From positions 1-63,828 of the forward strand of contig NZ_SMKY01000015.1 of NCBI RefSeq assembly GCF_004349235.1: DNA of 63,828 nucleotides, read 5' to 3'. The DNA comes from Actinomadura darangshiensis. Lineage in GTDB: Bacteria; Actinomycetota; Actinomycetes; Streptosporangiales; Streptosporangiaceae. Shown here in pieces: positions 1 through 8,821 of this stretch (within the stretch, counting starts at the first letter, position 1; every line of letters starts with the position of its first letter). Position numbers and translations under genes: made by a program. Below the pieces are notes generated by a model. The model was not told the origin of the DNA, made no database searches, and worked only from the letters and a program-made list of their open reading frames with translations.

Positions 1-21
1 ACCCACCCCTAGGAGGACCTC

Positions 22-1239
22 ATGGCACGCAACAAGACGATCCCCCGTGGTAGAGCCACGATCCTGGTCGCGGCGGCGCTGCCCGCGCTGGCGGCGACCG
101 CGTGCGCGTCCGGCTCCGGATCCGTCAAGTCCGACGACAACACGATCGTCATCGGCATGGACCAGGACACCTCCGGCGGCGCCGCGGCCTACGCGTCGAT
201 CGTCGGCAAGACGATCAAGGACGCGGTCGCGCAGCTGAACGACAAGGGCGGCGTCGGCGGCAAGAAGCTGAAGCTCGTCGTGAAGAGCGACGACAACGAC
301 CCGACGAAGGCGCCGACGATCGTCCGGCAGCTGATCAGCCAGGGCGCGCAGACCGTGATCATGAACTCGGGCGGGCAGTCGGTGATGCAGGTCCAGTCGC
401 TGCTGAAGCAGCAGAAGATCCCCGCCATCGCGCCGGTGAACATCACCCCCGGCATCGGGGACGGCCCGAACTCCGCCTACACCTACTCCCTCGCCAACCC
501 GACCGACGACTTCGGCAAGGTCTACGCCGAGGCGCTCAAGAAGGGCGGCTTCAAGCGGCTCGCCCTGCTCAAGGACGACAGCGCGTCCATCGAGGGGATG
601 GAGAAGGCGCTGATGACCCCGATCAAGGACGCGGGCATCCAGGTCGTCGCGACGGAGACGGCGCCGGTCGACGCCAACGACGTCACCGCCCAGGTCACCC
701 GCATCAAGCAGGCGAAGCCGGACGCGATGCTCGTCGCCGCGCTGGGCGGGCAGATGGAGGTGCTCGTCCACAACACCTCGCACCAGCTCATCCCGGACGT
801 GGACCGGTTCTCGCTCGCGTCGATCGGCAACCAGCCGAGCCTGTGGGGGCAGGCGAAGCCGGGGTCGCTGGACAAGCTCGTCTTCGTCGGCTCCATCACC
901 GACCAGAACGAGAAGAGCGTCGAGCTGGAGAAGTTCCTGACGTCCAAGCGCGGGAGCGAGGTGAGCCTGACCGCCTACGACGCGCAGGCGTACGACGCGG
1001 TCGGGATGCTCGCCAAGGCGATCGAGAAGGCCGGGCCGAAGGTGGACGGCGAGTCCATCAACAAGGGCCTGGAGCAGGTGTCGGGCTACCCGTCGTCGTT
1101 CGGCCAGAAGGGCTACACCCTGTCGTTCAAGCAGGGCAAGCACAGCGGCACCGACGGGATGTGCGGCCTGATCCTCATGCAGTTCGAGAACGCCAAGCCG
1201 GGCCGCCAGTGGCCCACCTACCAGCCGGCCTGCGGCTGA
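22..1239 (+). CDS. ABC transporter substrate-binding lipoprotein, branched-chain amino acid type
   Basis: A 405-aa periplasmic-binding fold type I protein (Peripla_BP_6/LivJ-like), which captures a small solute outside the membrane for an ABC importer. The N terminus has a basic start, a hydrophobic stretch and a lipobox-like LAATAC with the lipidated Cys at residue 28, followed by a Gly/Ser-rich linker. The body begins IVIGMDQDTSGG and carries the usual long alpha/beta lobes to a Cys-containing C terminus. The ATG follows AGGAGG at good spacing. The aldolase-like gene starts 14 bp downstream, so they are likely co-transcribed. The matching permeases and ATPases are probably those at 15874-19390. 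The ligand is unknown; given the neighbours, an aromatic or carboxylate compound is at least as likely as an amino acid. Confidence 0.92.
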   Translation: MARNKTIPRGRATILVAAALPALAATACASGSGSVKSDDNTIVIGMDQDTSGGAAAYASIVGKTIKDAVAQLNDKGGVGGKKLKLVVKSDDNDPTKAPTIVRQLISQGAQTVIMNSGGQSVMQVQSLLKQQKIPAIAPVNITPGIGDGPNSAYTYSLANPTDDFGKVYAEALKKGGFKRLALLKDDSASIEGMEKALMTPIKDAGIQVVATETAPVDANDVTAQVTRIKQAKPDAMLVAALGGQMEVLVHNTSHQLIPDVDRFSLASIGNQPSLWGQAKPGSLDKLVFVGSITDQNEKSVELEKFLTSKRGSEVSLTAYDAQAYDAVGMLAKAIEKAGPKVDGESINKGLEQVSGYPSSFGQKGYTLSFKQGKHSGTDGMCGLILMQFENAKPGRQWPTYQPACG

Positions 1240-1253
1240 CGGAAGGAGGAGCC

Positions 1254-2048
1254 GTGACAACGGACGTCGGAAGCCGCGCCGCACCGCGCCCGGTCGAGGG
1301 AGGTGCCGCCGAGTGGACGCCGAAGGTGATGCCGCCCATCGGCAGGGACCTCGACGACCGGCAGAAGCTCGCGTGCGCGTTCCGGATCCTCGGGCGCTCG
1401 GGGTTCACCGAGAACATCGCGGGCCACATCACCGTCCGGGTGGACGGGTCGGAGGACCTGCTGATCAACCCGTGGGGGCTGTGGTGGGAGGAGATCACCG
1501 CGTCCGACATCTGCCGGGTGTCCCCGGAGGCGGAGGTGCTGGACGGCAAATGGGACGTCACCCCCGCCATCCACATCCACACCGAGCTGCACCGCCGCCG
1601 CCCGGACGTGCGGGTCGTGGTGCACAACCACCCGTACTACGCGACCGTCCTCGCGGCGCTCGGCGTGCTGCCGGAGTTCCTGCACCAGACCGGGTCGATG
1701 TTCGACGGCGACCTGGCCTTCGTGGACGAGTACACCGGTGAGGTCGCCACCGCCGACCTCGGCGCCGACCTCGCCGACCGGATCGGCGACAAGTCGGTCG
1801 TGCTGCTCGCCAACCACGGCGTGATCGTGACCGGCCCGTCGGTCGAGGAGGCCACCTACCGGGCCGCGACGATCGACCGGCAGTGCCGGCTGATGTACGA
1901 CGTGCTGGTCACGGGGCGTGACCACACCCTGGTAGCGCCTAGCCTGCGACGAAGCATGAAGGCGTCGCTCCTCGAACGCGGAACCGACTTCTTCTGGAAC
2001 GGCGCGGTCCGCGCGCTGCTCCGCGACCACCCGGAGGTGGCGGAATGA
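1254..2048 (+). CDS. class II aldolase/adducin family protein
   Basis: A 264-aa protein of the class II aldolase/adducin fold, which uses a zinc ion to stabilise an enediolate in aldol cleavage, epimerisation or decarboxylation. Visible metal-site residues are the HNH pair at 124-126 (VVVHNHPYY) and a third His near 188 (LLANHGVIV). The fold starts around residue 35 with the typical LACAFRILGRSGFTENIAGHIT segment, shown here only by its position. The GTG start at 1254 is chosen because GGAAGGAGG sits just upstream; the frame is open far upstream but there it only shadows the binding-protein gene. It overlaps the next gene by ATGA. The substrate cannot be told from sequence; the operon suggests a ring- or side-chain-cleavage step in catabolism of an imported compound. 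Confidence 0.88.
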   Translation: MTTDVGSRAAPRPVEGGAAEWTPKVMPPIGRDLDDRQKLACAFRILGRSGFTENIAGHITVRVDGSEDLLINPWGLWWEEITASDICRVSPEAEVLDGKWDVTPAIHIHTELHRRRPDVRVVVHNHPYYATVLAALGVLPEFLHQTGSMFDGDLAFVDEYTGEVATADLGADLADRIGDKSVVLLANHGVIVTGPSVEEATYRAATIDRQCRLMYDVLVTGRDHTLVAPSLRRSMKASLLERGTDFFWNGAVRALLRDHPEVAE

Positions 2049-3310
2049 GCATCAACATCGACGACCTCGCGGCCAACACCAGCTTCACCACGGGCGGCAA
2101 GGGCGCCGAGGGGCCGACCTGGCTGCCCGAGCCCGAGCGCCGCGACCGCGCGTACACGGTGATCTCCGTGGACGACCACATCGTCGAGCCCCCGGACACG
2201 TTCGAGGGGCGCCTTCCGGCCAAGTTCGCCGACCGAGCCCCCAAGGTCGTGGAGCGCGACGACGGCGCCGAGGTGTGGGTCTACGACGGCAACGACTTCC
2301 CGAACGTCGGGTTCAACGCCGTCGTCGGGCGCCCGGTGTCGGAGTACAGCTTCGAGCCGTCCCGGTTCGACGAGATGCGCCGCGGCGCGTGGGACATCCA
2401 CCACCGTGTCAAGGACATGGACGTCGCCGGCATCTACGCGTCGCTCAACTTCCCGTCGTTCCTGCCCGGGTTCGCGGGGCAGCGGCTGCAGCTCACCACG
2501 TCCGACACCGAGCTGTCGCTCGCCGCCGTCCGGGCCTGGAACGACTGGCACCTGGAGGAGTGGGCGGGGTCGTACCCGGACCGGATCATCCCGTGCCAGA
2601 TCCCGTGGCTGCTCGACCCGGAGCTCGGCGCGGAGGAGATCCGCCGCAACGCCGAGCGCGGCTTCAAGGCGGTGACGTTCTCCGAGGCGCCGCAGAAGCT
2701 CGGGCTGCCGTCCCTGCACACCGGATATTGGGACCCGATCATGCGGGCCTGCGCGGAGACGGGCACGGTCGTCAACCTGCACATCGGGTCGTCCGGGACG
2801 TCCCCGGCGACCGCCGACGACGCCCCGCCGGACACGGTCGGCGTGCTGTTCTTCGGGTACGCAATGTTCGCCGCGGTGGACTGGCTGTACTCGATGCTGC
2901 CCGTCCGCTACCCGGACCTGAAGATCTGCCTGAGCGAGGGCGGCATCGGCTGGGTCGCCGGCCTCATGGACCGGCTCGACCACATGCTCAGCTACCACGA
3001 CATGTACGGGACGTGGACGAAGGACATCGGCCTCACCCCCGCCGAGGTCCTCAAGCGCAACTTCTGGTTCTGCGCCGTCGAGGACCAGTCGTCGTTCGTG
3101 CTCCGCGACCGCATCGGCGTGGAGAACATCCTGCTGGAGAGCGACTACCCGCACTGCGACTCGACGTGGCCGGACACCCAGTCGGTGATCGAGTCGGAGA
3201 TCGGCGGCCTGCCCGCCGCGGACGTCCAGCGTTTCACCTGGCAGAACGCGTCCGAGCTGTACCGGCACCCGGTCCCGGCCGCGATCCAGGCCGATCCGAA
3301 CGCGTACTGA
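2045..3310 (+). CDS. amidohydrolase family (TIM-barrel metal-dependent hydrolase/decarboxylase)
   Basis: A 421-aa amidohydrolase-2 protein (PF04909 type), the family that includes metal-dependent decarboxylases of aromatic acids and related hydrolases. The first beta-strand motif SVDDHIVEP at residues 41-49 supplies a D-x-H-like pair, and the C-terminal ESDYPHCDSTWPDT segment near residue 365 holds the barrel-end Asp typical of the family. The start ATG overlaps the aldolase stop by ATGA, and the stop overlaps the P450 start by TGATG, so the four genes are translationally coupled. No signal peptide, so cytoplasmic. The specific reaction is unknown; a decarboxylase or ring-opening hydrolase role is an inference from the operon. 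Confidence 0.9.
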   Translation: MSINIDDLAANTSFTTGGKGAEGPTWLPEPERRDRAYTVISVDDHIVEPPDTFEGRLPAKFADRAPKVVERDDGAEVWVYDGNDFPNVGFNAVVGRPVSEYSFEPSRFDEMRRGAWDIHHRVKDMDVAGIYASLNFPSFLPGFAGQRLQLTTSDTELSLAAVRAWNDWHLEEWAGSYPDRIIPCQIPWLLDPELGAEEIRRNAERGFKAVTFSEAPQKLGLPSLHTGYWDPIMRACAETGTVVNLHIGSSGTSPATADDAPPDTVGVLFFGYAMFAAVDWLYSMLPVRYPDLKICLSEGGIGWVAGLMDRLDHMLSYHDMYGTWTKDIGLTPAEVLKRNFWFCAVEDQSSFVLRDRIGVENILLESDYPHCDSTWPDTQSVIESEIGGLPAADVQRFTWQNASELYRHPVPAAIQADPNAY

Positions 3311-4527
3311 TGACGACAATGCGCCCACTGGGCTCCGGCGCCTCCGGGGAGTACGACCCCTTCTCCCCGGAGGTGCTGGAGGACCCGGCCTCCGCGCACC
3401 GCGCGCTGCGGGACGAATGCCCGGTGCACCACCACGCGGGGTTCGGCGAGAAGGGCTTCTACACGCTCTCGCGGCACGCCGACGTCAGCGAGTTCTTCGG
3501 CGACTGGGGCCTCTGGTCGTCGGAGTGGGGCCAGGGCCCGATCTACGTGCGGGAGGGCGGGCTGAAGTCCGACCCGCCGGAGCACACCGTCTACCGGAAG
3601 CTGGTGACGTCGGGGTTCACGGCCCGCCGCACCGCCGCCCTGGAGGACTGGATCACCGCGACGGCCGGCGAACTGATCGACGGCTTCGCGCCGGAAGGCC
3701 GCGCCGACCTGTGCGCGTCGTTCGCGATCCCGCTGCCCGTCATGGTGATCGCCAAGATACTCGGCGTGCCCGCGTCCGACCGTGCCGACTTCAAGGACTG
3801 GTCGGACCAGTTCATGGCGGGCCAGAACGCCGCCGACCCGGCGGTGCAGGGCGCCGCCCGAGCCAAGATCGACGCCTATTTCGGCGGGATCCTGGCGCAG
3901 CGCCGCGAGGCGGCCGCCGCCGACGGCCCAGAGGCGCTGCCGGACGACCTCCTCACCGCGCTCCTCCTCGCCGAGCACGACGGACGCCCGTTCACCGACG
4001 AGGAGTTGCTGCCGCTGATCCTGCTCCTCCTGGTCGGCGGCAACGAGACCACGACATCGCTGATCGCGAACGCGGTGTGGCGGCTTCTGCACCTCGGTTT
4101 GTGGGAGGACATCCGGTCACGTCCCGAACTGGTGGACGCGGCAGTGGAAGAAAGCCTCCGCTACGACCCGCCCGTCCTCGGCCTGTACCGGACGAACACT
4201 CGTCCGGTCGTCCTGCACGGCACCGAGATCCCGGAGAACTCGAAGGTGCAGGGGCTCTACGCGTCCGCCAACAGGGACCCGGACGCATGGGACGACCCCG
4301 ACACCTTCCGCCTCGACCGCGACGTCAACGACCTGCGCCGCCGCCACCTGTCATTCGGCGTCGGCCAGTACCTCTGCCCCGGCGCGGCACTGGCACGCCT
4401 CGAGGCCCGTATCTCGCTGCAACTGTTCGCCGAGCGGCTACCCGGCCTGCGCCTGGACGGCGAGCCGACGCGCGTCGACTCGTTCATGATGTGGGGCCCG
4501 TCCGCTCTGCCCGTGGCCTGGGGTTAG
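3310..4527 (+). CDS. cytochrome P450
   Basis: A 405-aa soluble class I bacterial P450 that would hydroxylate a small substrate with electrons from a ferredoxin system not encoded here. The I-helix shows LLVGGNETTTS near residue 243, the K-helix has EESLRYDPP (ExxR), and the heme loop FGVGQYLCPGAALAR places the iron-ligand Cys at residue 356. Tyr replaces the usual His two residues before that Cys, a tolerated variation. The ATG is fixed by its TGATG overlap with the amidohydrolase. It is last in the left catabolic operon and converges on the FadR gene, sharing four bases at the stop codons (4524-4527). Confidence 0.95.
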   Translation: MTTMRPLGSGASGEYDPFSPEVLEDPASAHRALRDECPVHHHAGFGEKGFYTLSRHADVSEFFGDWGLWSSEWGQGPIYVREGGLKSDPPEHTVYRKLVTSGFTARRTAALEDWITATAGELIDGFAPEGRADLCASFAIPLPVMVIAKILGVPASDRADFKDWSDQFMAGQNAADPAVQGAARAKIDAYFGGILAQRREAAAADGPEALPDDLLTALLLAEHDGRPFTDEELLPLILLLLVGGNETTTSLIANAVWRLLHLGLWEDIRSRPELVDAAVEESLRYDPPVLGLYRTNTRPVVLHGTEIPENSKVQGLYASANRDPDAWDDPDTFRLDRDVNDLRRRHLSFGVGQYLCPGAALARLEARISLQLFAERLPGLRLDGEPTRVDSFMMWGPSALPVAWG

Positions 4528-5261
4528 TGCTCCAGGACGTGGCACTGGGCGGCGGTCAGGTGGCGCCGCGCGGCGCGTTCGGCGCCCGCGGCGTCACCGG
4601 CCGCGATCAGCTTGATCAGCCGGCGGTGCGCCCGCACGCCGTCGGAGCGCTGGTCGAGCCCGGGGAAGTCGCCGCGCCCGGCGGCGCCGCCCGCCCATTC
4701 CTGCTCGGCGGTGGTCCAGAGCCGTTCGAGCGCGCCCACTGCCACCGCCATCGCGGCGTTCCCGCAGCAGAACACGAGCTGCGCGTGGAACTCCCGCGCC
4801 GCACGGACGAAGCCGAGCGGATCGTCCACGCTCTCCTCGGCCTTCCGCTGCGCCGCCTCCAGTGCCGGGACCACGCCGCTCTCCCGGTCGGGACGCTCCG
4901 CGCACAGGCCCGCGCACAGCGGTTCGAGCCGCACCAGCGCGACCGCGATGTCGTCCGGCGCCGACTGCTGCGTGCGCAGCACGAGGTCAATGGCCTGCGC
5001 GGCCGTCTCAGTCCGGGGGACGTGCACGATCGCGCCGCCCTTGTTGCCGCGCAGCACCGTGATGAGCCCCTCGGACTCCAGGATGCGCAGCGCCTCCCGC
5101 ATGGACGGCTTGCTGACCCCGAACTCGGCGAGCAGGTCGTCCTGCGGGCCGATGAGCTCACCGTCGGCGAGTTCGCCGCTCACGATCCGCTCGCGCAGGA
5201 CGGAGGCGACCATGTCGGCGAGGCGGGGCTGGCGAATGCGCGCCGGGCGCGTTCCCTCCAC
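4524..5261 (-). CDS. FadR/GntR-family transcriptional regulator (copy 1)
   Basis: A 245-aa one-component regulator: an N-terminal GntR winged helix (about residues 10-80, with LLAEFGVSKPSMREALRI as recognition region) and a C-terminal all-helical FCD ligand domain ending in repeated Ala/Arg helices. Such proteins usually repress neighbouring catabolic genes until an acyl-CoA or carboxylate effector binds. It is clearly paralogous to the regulator at 19440-20261: both begin with an RQPR.AD segment and share EALRILE.EGLITV.RGN.GG. It faces away from the thioesterase gene across 74 bp, so it probably controls that promoter and itself. The effector is unknown. Confidence 0.9.
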   Translation of the reverse strand: MEGTRPARIRQPRLADMVASVLRERIVSGELADGELIGPQDDLLAEFGVSKPSMREALRILESEGLITVLRGNKGGAIVHVPRTETAAQAIDLVLRTQQSAPDDIAVALVRLEPLCAGLCAERPDRESGVVPALEAAQRKAEESVDDPLGFVRAAREFHAQLVFCCGNAAMAVAVGALERLWTTAEQEWAGGAAGRGDFPGLDQRSDGVRAHRRLIKLIAAGDAAGAERAARRHLTAAQCHVLEH

Positions 5262-5335
5262 CGATCCCCCGTGATGAGTGTGATGGGCCGACCGGCCCTT
5301 AACATATAAATCTTAGCACCTACAAGGGAGCGAAT
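5262..5335. promoter_or_regulatory. divergent promoter region between FadR copy 1 and thioesterase
   Basis: A 74-bp intergenic region with an unusually AT-rich core at about 5299-5316 (AACATATAAATCTTAG) in otherwise GC-rich DNA. This is where the -10 elements and a FadR operator would be expected. No clean GntR palindrome can be seen. GGGAG lies 6 bp before the GTG of the thioesterase gene. Confidence 0.45.
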
Positions 5336-5773
5336 GTGCCGGACGAACCACTGCACCGGGTGACCTTCCGCCTGTCCTACGGCGACTGCGACCCCGCCGG
5401 GATCGTGTACTACGCCAACTACCAGCGCTGGATGGAACGCACCCACACCGAATGGTGGTTTCTGCAGGGCCTCCGCTTCGACGAACTCCCGTCCCGCCTA
5501 GGCGTCGCCGTCGTGACCCGAGCGTCCAGCGCCGAGTACGAACGCACGATCACCCTGTTCGACCAGATCGAATGCCGCCTCTACGCGTCCCGCCTGGGCC
5601 GCACGTCCTTCACGATGCGGGCCGACTTCATCCGCGAGGACGCCACCCGGGCTAGCACCGCTTCGCTGACCCTGGTCTGCGTAGACCCGTCCACCCCAGA
5701 GAAGCCGGTCCCCGTCCCAGAACCGATGCGCCGCCTGCTAATGGACGGCGGCGCCGAACCCGGCCGGTGTTAA
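5336..5773 (+). CDS. acyl-CoA thioesterase, 4-hydroxybenzoyl-CoA thioesterase (hotdog) family
   Basis: A 145-aa hotdog-fold protein. The N-terminal segment YGDCDPAGIVYYANYQRW (residues about 15-32) is the hallmark of the 4HBT group, with the Asp of the DPAG motif as the catalytic residue that hydrolyses aromatic or short acyl-CoA thioesters. The GTG start follows GGGAG; an overlapping ATG two bases upstream is in another frame. It fits a pathway in which the acyl-CoA synthetase at 14186-15775 makes a thioester that is later released, or it may salvage CoA. It converges on the HxlR gene, sharing TTAA at the stops. Confidence 0.88.
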   Translation: MPDEPLHRVTFRLSYGDCDPAGIVYYANYQRWMERTHTEWWFLQGLRFDELPSRLGVAVVTRASSAEYERTITLFDQIECRLYASRLGRTSFTMRADFIREDATRASTASLTLVCVDPSTPEKPVPVPEPMRRLLMDGGAEPGRC

Positions 5774-6390
5774 TGGAAGAGAGCTTGCGCGGCGCCTTCG
5801 TCGCCTTCGATGTCGAGGAGCCCGAGCGTGTCGTCGAAGGTGAGCGCACCCGCTGCCAGCCCGAGGACGACCGGAGCATCGGCGTGCACGACGGCGTCGA
5901 GATCGCGGCCATCATGCGGGCTCACCTCAACACCCGAGTGCGTCGCCCGTAGTTGGAGCAGTTGACCGTCGACCGCTATCCCCACCGTCGAGGACCGGTG
6001 GGCGGACGCCTTGCCGGCGAACAGGGCTCGTAGAGCGACGACGAGCCATTCGGTCTGGAATCGGTCGCCACCTGGTCCGCGCACCATGAGGGGCGTGGAC
6101 CAGCGGATGAGGCTCTCGACCGGCTCCCGCAGTTCGGCGCCCCACTGGGTGAGCGCGTACACGATGGCGTTGCCCTCCTCGCCCAGCCGCCGCTCGACGA
6201 CTCCGTCGGTCTCCAGCCCGCGGAGACGGTCGGTCAGCAGGTTCGTGGCCACACCGGGGAGCCCATCGAGCAGCTCGCGATAGCGGGCGGGAGCGATGAG
6301 GAGTTGGCGGACGATGAGCAGATTCCACCGATCGCCCACGACATCGAGCGCTCGGGCGAGCCCGCAGTACTGGCCATAGCTCCGACTCAT
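5770..6390 (-). CDS. HxlR-family transcriptional regulator fused to an SCP2-like domain
   Basis: A 206-aa protein with an HxlR/MarR-like winged helix in the first ~95 residues (SYGQYCGLARALDVVGDRWN, then a YRELLDGLPGVATNLLTDRL recognition region). A C-terminal ~80-residue segment resembles an SCP2 sterol-carrier-like fold (ending LGLLDIEGDEGAAQALF). HxlR regulators generally sense redox or electrophile stress; the SCP2 part may bind a small hydrophobic ligand. The ATG at 6390 is preferred to an in-frame GTG at 6399. It is divergent from the MDMPI gene, which also ends in an SCP2-like domain, so the pair probably forms one regulatory unit. Confidence 0.85.
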   Translation of the reverse strand: MSRSYGQYCGLARALDVVGDRWNLLIVRQLLIAPARYRELLDGLPGVATNLLTDRLRGLETDGVVERRLGEEGNAIVYALTQWGAELREPVESLIRWSTPLMVRGPGGDRFQTEWLVVALRALFAGKASAHRSSTVGIAVDGQLLQLRATHSGVEVSPHDGRDLDAVVHADAPVVLGLAAGALTFDDTLGLLDIEGDEGAAQALFH

Positions 6391-6468
6391 GATGGTCACT
6401 TTACATTCTCAAGCGTACCTGACAATATCCAGCACTGACCAGGATGTGCTGCTTAGGAAGGTGCCGAC

Positions 6469-7305
6469 ATGGTCCAGGCTCCGACGCACAGTGATGCGCC
6501 CGACACCATGGCCCAGGCTCGTGCGGCGTTGCGGGATGTTGTCTCCAGCCTGGTCACACTGGTGCGGAGCGTCCCTGACGCCGACTGCGCTTCGGTCGGC
6601 ACCTGGACGGTGGCCGATGTCGCGGCGCACCTTTCCCACGCCTTCCGCCTCGACACCGACGCCCTCGCCGGACGACCGGTCCCCGAAGCCAAGGTGACCA
6701 CGGCGGGAATGGCCGAGGTCAACGCGAGGCTGCTGGCCGAGGACGGCGAACGCGACCCTGCCGCACTCGCAGATCGCATCAGCGCGCTGGCCCACGAGTT
6801 CGACGACGTCGCGTCACGTTCGCGAGCGGCCTCCGTCGACTGGTTGCAGGGGGCCCGCTTGCCGCCTCCGGCGGTCGCGTGTCACCTGCTAGAGGAATGC
6901 CTGGTCCACGGCCACGACATCGCCAGAGCCACCGGGCGCTCATGGCCGATCCAGCGCCACCACGCTCTGCTCGCGGTCGAGGGCGGCGTGCTTCCGCTCA
7001 TCTCCGCCCTGCCGCCCACGGCCCTGCTGAACCAGGAGAAGGCCGGATCCTTCCGAGCTCGCTTCGACCTGCGCCTGCGTGGAGGTGGACGTACGTTGAT
7101 GGCCTTCGACCACGGTTCGCTGACCCTCGGCGCAGGAGGCACGCGTGACGTCGACGCCCACCTCTCCGCCGACCCCGCCGCTCTCATGCTGCTCTTCATC
7201 GGCCGGCAAGGGATAGGAAAGCCGCTCGTCGGCGGCAAGCTCGCCGCATGGGGGCGCCGGCCTTGGAAACTCGCCCGCATGCTCACCGTCCTAAGCCCTC
7301 CGTAG
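6469..7305 (+). CDS. MDMPI N-terminal/DinB-like protein with C-terminal SCP2-like domain
   Basis: A 278-aa protein of the mycothiol-dependent maleylpyruvate isomerase family. The N-terminal four-helix DinB-like half contains GTWTVADVAAHLSHAF (about residues 45-60, with the metal-type His) and a second His region LLEECLVHGHDIARATG (about 140-156). The C-terminal ~100 residues look like the SCP2 domain often attached to this family. In actinomycetes such proteins use mycothiol to isomerise or conjugate electrophiles. GGAAGG precedes the ATG. The divergent HxlR-SCP2 regulator is its likely controller. It overlaps the serine hydrolase tail by 15 bp, convergently. Confidence 0.85.
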   Translation: MVQAPTHSDAPDTMAQARAALRDVVSSLVTLVRSVPDADCASVGTWTVADVAAHLSHAFRLDTDALAGRPVPEAKVTTAGMAEVNARLLAEDGERDPAALADRISALAHEFDDVASRSRAASVDWLQGARLPPPAVACHLLEECLVHGHDIARATGRSWPIQRHHALLAVEGGVLPLISALPPTALLNQEKAGSFRARFDLRLRGGGRTLMAFDHGSLTLGAGGTRDVDAHLSADPAALMLLFIGRQGIGKPLVGGKLAAWGRRPWKLARMLTVLSPP

Positions 7306-8463
7306 CGTCCCCGCCCGGGAAGCGGTGGCGGCGCGGTGGACTGCGGCGGCCAGGTGGTCGTGTTCCGGGTAGGACCAGTTGAAGGAGAAGCGGCGGCGGG
7401 TGTAGCCGAAGGCGATGCCGTTATGGGGGTCGGCGAAGGCTTCCGAGCCCGCTGAGCCGTTGTGGCCGAACGCCCTGGCGCTGAGGAACGGGTAGCGCAG
7501 ACCCTTGGCCTGGAATCCCAGCGCGTACTGGCCGTGGGGGCCGACGACCAGGTCGCCGCCGGTCGAATGGAGCATGGTGAACTCGCCGAGGACGTCGGGC
7601 TTGAGCAGCGGGGGTCGGCCGTCCAGGCCGGAGACCGCCGCCGTGTACATGGCGGCCAGCCCCCGCGCACTGGCCACGCCGCCGCCGGACGCCTGGCCGA
7701 GCGCCCGCACCCGCCGGGTGTTGGCGAAGGCGACCTGGTCCAGGGGCGGGGTGGAGTTGAGGCCGTATCCGATCCCGGTGATGCTGTGCGGGCCCGGGGC
7801 GTTCGCCCAGAACGCGGCGAGATCCTCCGGGTCGGCCAGGCCCGGTAGCACCTCCCGATACCGGTCCTCCAGTGCCTCCGGCAGCCCAAGGTGGACGTCC
7901 AGTCCGTGCGGTGCGCGGACCCGCTCCTCGAAGATCTCTTGCAGGGAGCGGCCGGTGGCCCGGCGGATCACCTCGCCGACGATCGCGAAGGACACGAACC
8001 CGCCGTAGCCGCAGGCCGTGCCCGGCCGCCAGTACGGACGCTGCCCGGCCAGCCGCGCCGCGATCACCCGGTCATCGGCGAGTTCGGCCGCCGTCAGCCC
8101 GCCGTCGACACCGATCACACCGGACCGGTGCGACAGGACGTCCCGCAACGTGATCTCGGCCTTGCCCGCCGCGGCGAACTCCGGCCAGCGCTCGGCCACG
8201 GGCTCGTCCACGTCGAGGACGCCGTCCTGTACGAGCAGCGCCACCACCAGCGTGGCCGCGCCCTTGGTCGAGGAGTACACCCCGGTCAGGGTGTCGCCGG
8301 CGACCCCGTCCCCGGCCCACAGATCCACCATCTGGCGGCCACCCACGTACGCCGCCAGTTGCGCCCCGGACTCGCCGTCCTCAGCGGCCACCGCGGCGGC
8401 GAACTCCTCGCGCACCTCATCGAAACCGTCGGCTACCGTCCCCTGGATCGCCAACTCGCTCAT
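7291..8463 (-). CDS. serine hydrolase, class C beta-lactamase/EstB-like family
   Basis: A 390-aa member of the beta-lactamase-fold serine hydrolases (EstB-type esterases and D-aminopeptidase-like enzymes). The active-site tetrad SSTK lies in GVYSSTKGAATLVVALL near residue 64, supplying the nucleophilic Ser and general-base Lys. The C-terminal GHNGSAG segment stands where the KTG/HTG motif is expected. There is no signal peptide, so it is likely a cytoplasmic esterase rather than a resistance enzyme. The ATG at 8463 is preceded by GGAGAGG; the frame opens further upstream (to 8541) but without a better site. Natural substrate unknown. Confidence 0.88.
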   Translation of the reverse strand: MSELAIQGTVADGFDEVREEFAAAVAAEDGESGAQLAAYVGGRQMVDLWAGDGVAGDTLTGVYSSTKGAATLVVALLVQDGVLDVDEPVAERWPEFAAAGKAEITLRDVLSHRSGVIGVDGGLTAAELADDRVIAARLAGQRPYWRPGTACGYGGFVSFAIVGEVIRRATGRSLQEIFEERVRAPHGLDVHLGLPEALEDRYREVLPGLADPEDLAAFWANAPGPHSITGIGYGLNSTPPLDQVAFANTRRVRALGQASGGGVASARGLAAMYTAAVSGLDGRPPLLKPDVLGEFTMLHSTGGDLVVGPHGQYALGFQAKGLRYPFLSARAFGHNGSAGSEAFADPHNGIAFGYTRRRFSFNWSYPEHDHLAAAVHRAATASRAGTLRRA

Positions 8464-8588
8464 GGTTTTCCTCTCCCGCTCGTCCTTGATCGCAGCTATG
8501 ACGGACAGGTCGTGGCGAATGTGACCGGCTGCGTGCGTCACCGCACCCGTGGTCGGGTTCGGATCGATGGTTAGGGGAGGGCATGCAA

Positions 8589-8620
8589 GAACCCCGGACC
8601 CTCGAAAGAGGCCGGGGCTC
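8589..8620 (-). terminator. stem-loop downstream of the DUF397 gene
   Basis: CCCCGG (8592-8597) pairs with CCGGGG (8612-8617), with an inner CCTC-GAAA-GAGG hairpin and a 2-nt bulge. Read on the minus strand the stem is followed by a short T-rich TTCTTGC, so it can end the XRE-DUF397 transcript. Confidence 0.6.
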
Positions 8621-8638
8621 CAATTGCTGGTCGGGAGG

Positions 8639-8821
8639 TCAGTGCTTCAGGATCGCCGCGAGGGCCGCGAACTCGTCGCGTCCCATCAGCAGCTTCGGCC
8701 CGTCCGGGTCCTTGCTGTCGCGGACGGCGATGATTCCGGGGGCCGCCGCCAGCTCGACGCACTCCCCGCCGTTGGAAGCGCTGCGGGACGCCTTGCGCCA
8801 GTGAAGATCGTTCAAGTCCAT
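8639..8821 (-). CDS. DUF397 domain-containing small protein
   Basis: A 60-aa protein with the DUF397 pattern: LHWRKASRS near the N terminus, NGGECVEL, then AVRDSKDPDGPKL and a helical tail. These small proteins lie next to DUF5753 XRE regulators in WhiJ/AbaA-type developmental loci of streptomycetes and relatives, where they are thought to modulate the regulator; the pairs are also annotated as toxin-antitoxin-like (Scr1 family). The ATG overlaps the end of the XRE gene by 10 bp, so the two are co-translated. It is shorter than, but clearly homologous to, the two DUF397 proteins at 36879-37277. Confidence 0.9.
   Translation of the reverse strand: MDLNDLHWRKASRSASNGGECVELAAAPGIIAVRDSKDPDGPKLLMGRDEFAALAAILKH

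Noticed and set aside
1856..3328. 490-codon open frame on the minus strand opposite the amidohydrolase gene
   Set aside because: A codon shadow in very GC-rich DNA; Arg/Val/Asp-rich without domains, and the plus-strand gene has clear family motifs.
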